The notes beneath the pieces were generated by a model. It saw only the letters and a list, made by a program, of their open reading frames with translations, was not told where the DNA came from and did not search any database. Positions 47,114 through 47,763 of a stretch of DNA of 47,763 bases are shown in pieces. How positions within the stretch are numbered: the stretch's first letter is position 1; every line of letters begins with the position of its first letter. The stretch is from contig PKUE01000186.1 of assembly GCA_002869685.1 (NCBI GenBank), forward strand, positions 1-47,763, written 5' to 3'. This stretch comes from Desulfuromonas sp. (GTDB taxonomy: Bacteria > Desulfobacterota > Desulfuromonadia > Desulfuromonadales > Desulfuromonadaceae). The translations under genes and the position numbers were made by a program.

Positions 47114-47763
47114 GGCTGCTTGCGGGTGTCATGGCGTAGTTGACCGTCATGCAGCTCAATCACCCGGTCCGCCATGTTGATGACCAGCGGATCGTGGGAG
47201 CTGAACACAAAGGTTGTGCCCTGGTCACGGTTCAGTTGCTGCATCATTTCCAGCAGGTGTTCACTGGTGGCGGAGTCGAGATTGGCGGTGGGTTCGTCAG
47301 CCAGAATGACAGCCGGAGAACTGGCCATGGCGCGGGCAACGGCGACCCGTTGCTGTTGCCCGCCGGACAGATCCGAGGGCTTGCGCTGTTCAAGTCCGGA
47401 CAGTCCCAAGGTGGCGAACAATTCGCGCACGCGCTGGCGACGCTGCGCAGGCGCTACTTTTTGCAACATGAGGGGAAACGCGGCATTTTCTTCGGCGGTA
47501 AGCACCGGGATCAGGTTGTAGGCCTGAAAAATAAAGCCGATTTTGTGCAGGCGAAAGTCGGCCAGATCGCGCACCGTGCGGGTGCTGGTTTCCTGGCCGT
47601 CGAGCACAACCGTACCGGAGGTTGGCTGATCCAGGCAGCCGATCAGATTCAACAGTGTGGTTTTGCCGCTGCCGGATGGGCCAGCCAGCACGCAGAACTC
47701 TCCGGCTTCGATGGTCAGATCGACATGGTCGACGGCTTTGATCTGTTGCTCGCCGCTTTGGTA
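47110..47763 (-). CDS. ABC transporter ATP-binding protein, LolD/MacB type (5' partial)
   Basis: The frame is open to the last base of the window, so the first residues are missing; about 217 residues are visible. Walker A GPSGSGKTT, Q loop FQAYNLIP, signature LSGGQQQRVAVARAMA and Walker B VILADEPTANLD are intact, with the H loop FSSHDP. The pattern, including the short C-terminus, matches LolD/MacB/FtsE-type ATPases that pair with FtsX-like permeases and power envelope processes rather than uptake. The permease is expected just beyond the window edge. Confidence 0.92.
   Translation of the reverse strand, partial: YQSGEQQIKAVDHVDLTIEAGEFCVLAGPSGSGKTTLLNLIGCLDQPTSGTVVLDGQETSTRTVRDLADFRLHKIGFIFQAYNLIPVLTAEENAAFPLMLQKVAPAQRRQRVRELFATLGLSGLEQRKPSDLSGGQQQRVAVARAMASSPAVILADEPTANLDSATSEHLLEMMQQLNRDQGTTFVFSSHDPLVINMADRVIELHDGQLRHDTRKQP

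Overview
The window looks like chromosomal DNA from a Gram-negative anaerobe or facultative anaerobe of the Desulfuromonadota type (Desulfuromonas/Pelobacter/Geobacter relatives). This is inferred from the tig-clpP-clpX-lon-HU block, the guaB-guaA pair, a lipoprotein- and outer-membrane-rich proteome, the signalling genes and moderate GC. No species marker (rRNA) is present, so the taxonomic call stays tentative. No insertion sequence, prophage, CRISPR array or rRNA operon was seen. Gene density is high and no gene-free stretch exceeds about 300 bases once tRNAs are counted.

Layout. 1-3.8 kb: the 3' part of a copper-resistance multicopper oxidase with an unusual C-terminal beta-barrel-like extension, then a membrane histidine kinase with a periplasmic solute-binding domain. 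3.8-7.5 kb: typA (minus), an M48 protease/TPR lipoprotein and a PH-like membrane protein. 7.6-13.4 kb: miaB, an M42 aminopeptidase and the GMP synthesis pair guaB-guaA. 13.5-20.7 kb: a ComEA-like secreted HhH protein, gmhB, a Maf/YceF pyrophosphatase, dnaE, accA and rlpA. 20.8-22.7 kb: tgt with a helical hypothetical gene downstream.

22.8-30.5 kb is the most accessory-looking region: a solitary Cas6-family RAMP protein, a zf-TFIIB protein, a membrane protein with a perfect 12-bp in-frame tandem repeat, a Crp/Fnr regulator translationally coupled to a periplasmic retropepsin-like protein, an unknown gene, an RlmI-type methyltransferase, a small HD hydrolase resembling the (p)ppGpp hydrolase domain, a two-TM potassium-channel-like protein and a cyclophilin.

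30.8-38.4 kb: a SHOCT membrane protein, a tRNA cluster (Pro, Arg, His, Leu), then the proteostasis block tig-clpP-clpX-lon followed by HU, then tRNA-Asp, tRNA-Val and a second identical tRNA-Asp. 38.4-43 kb: a secreted thioredoxin-fold protein and a nitroreductase, an ArsR-type repressor with a tandem repeat upstream, and a three-gene coupled operon (cation exchanger, secreted hypothetical, MFS transporter). 43-47.8 kb, all minus strand: a 2-Cys peroxiredoxin, a receiver/CheC/diguanylate cyclase signalling operon, and a LolD/MacB-type ABC ATPase (cut by the window end) coupled to an outer-membrane beta-barrel protein.

Two functional themes can be supported: protein quality control (trigger factor to ClpXP and Lon) and c-di-GMP/chemotaxis-type signalling. 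The best candidate for something under-described is the orphan Cas6-like gene. The coupled Crp-retropepsin pair and the receiver-CheC-GGDEF operon are next.
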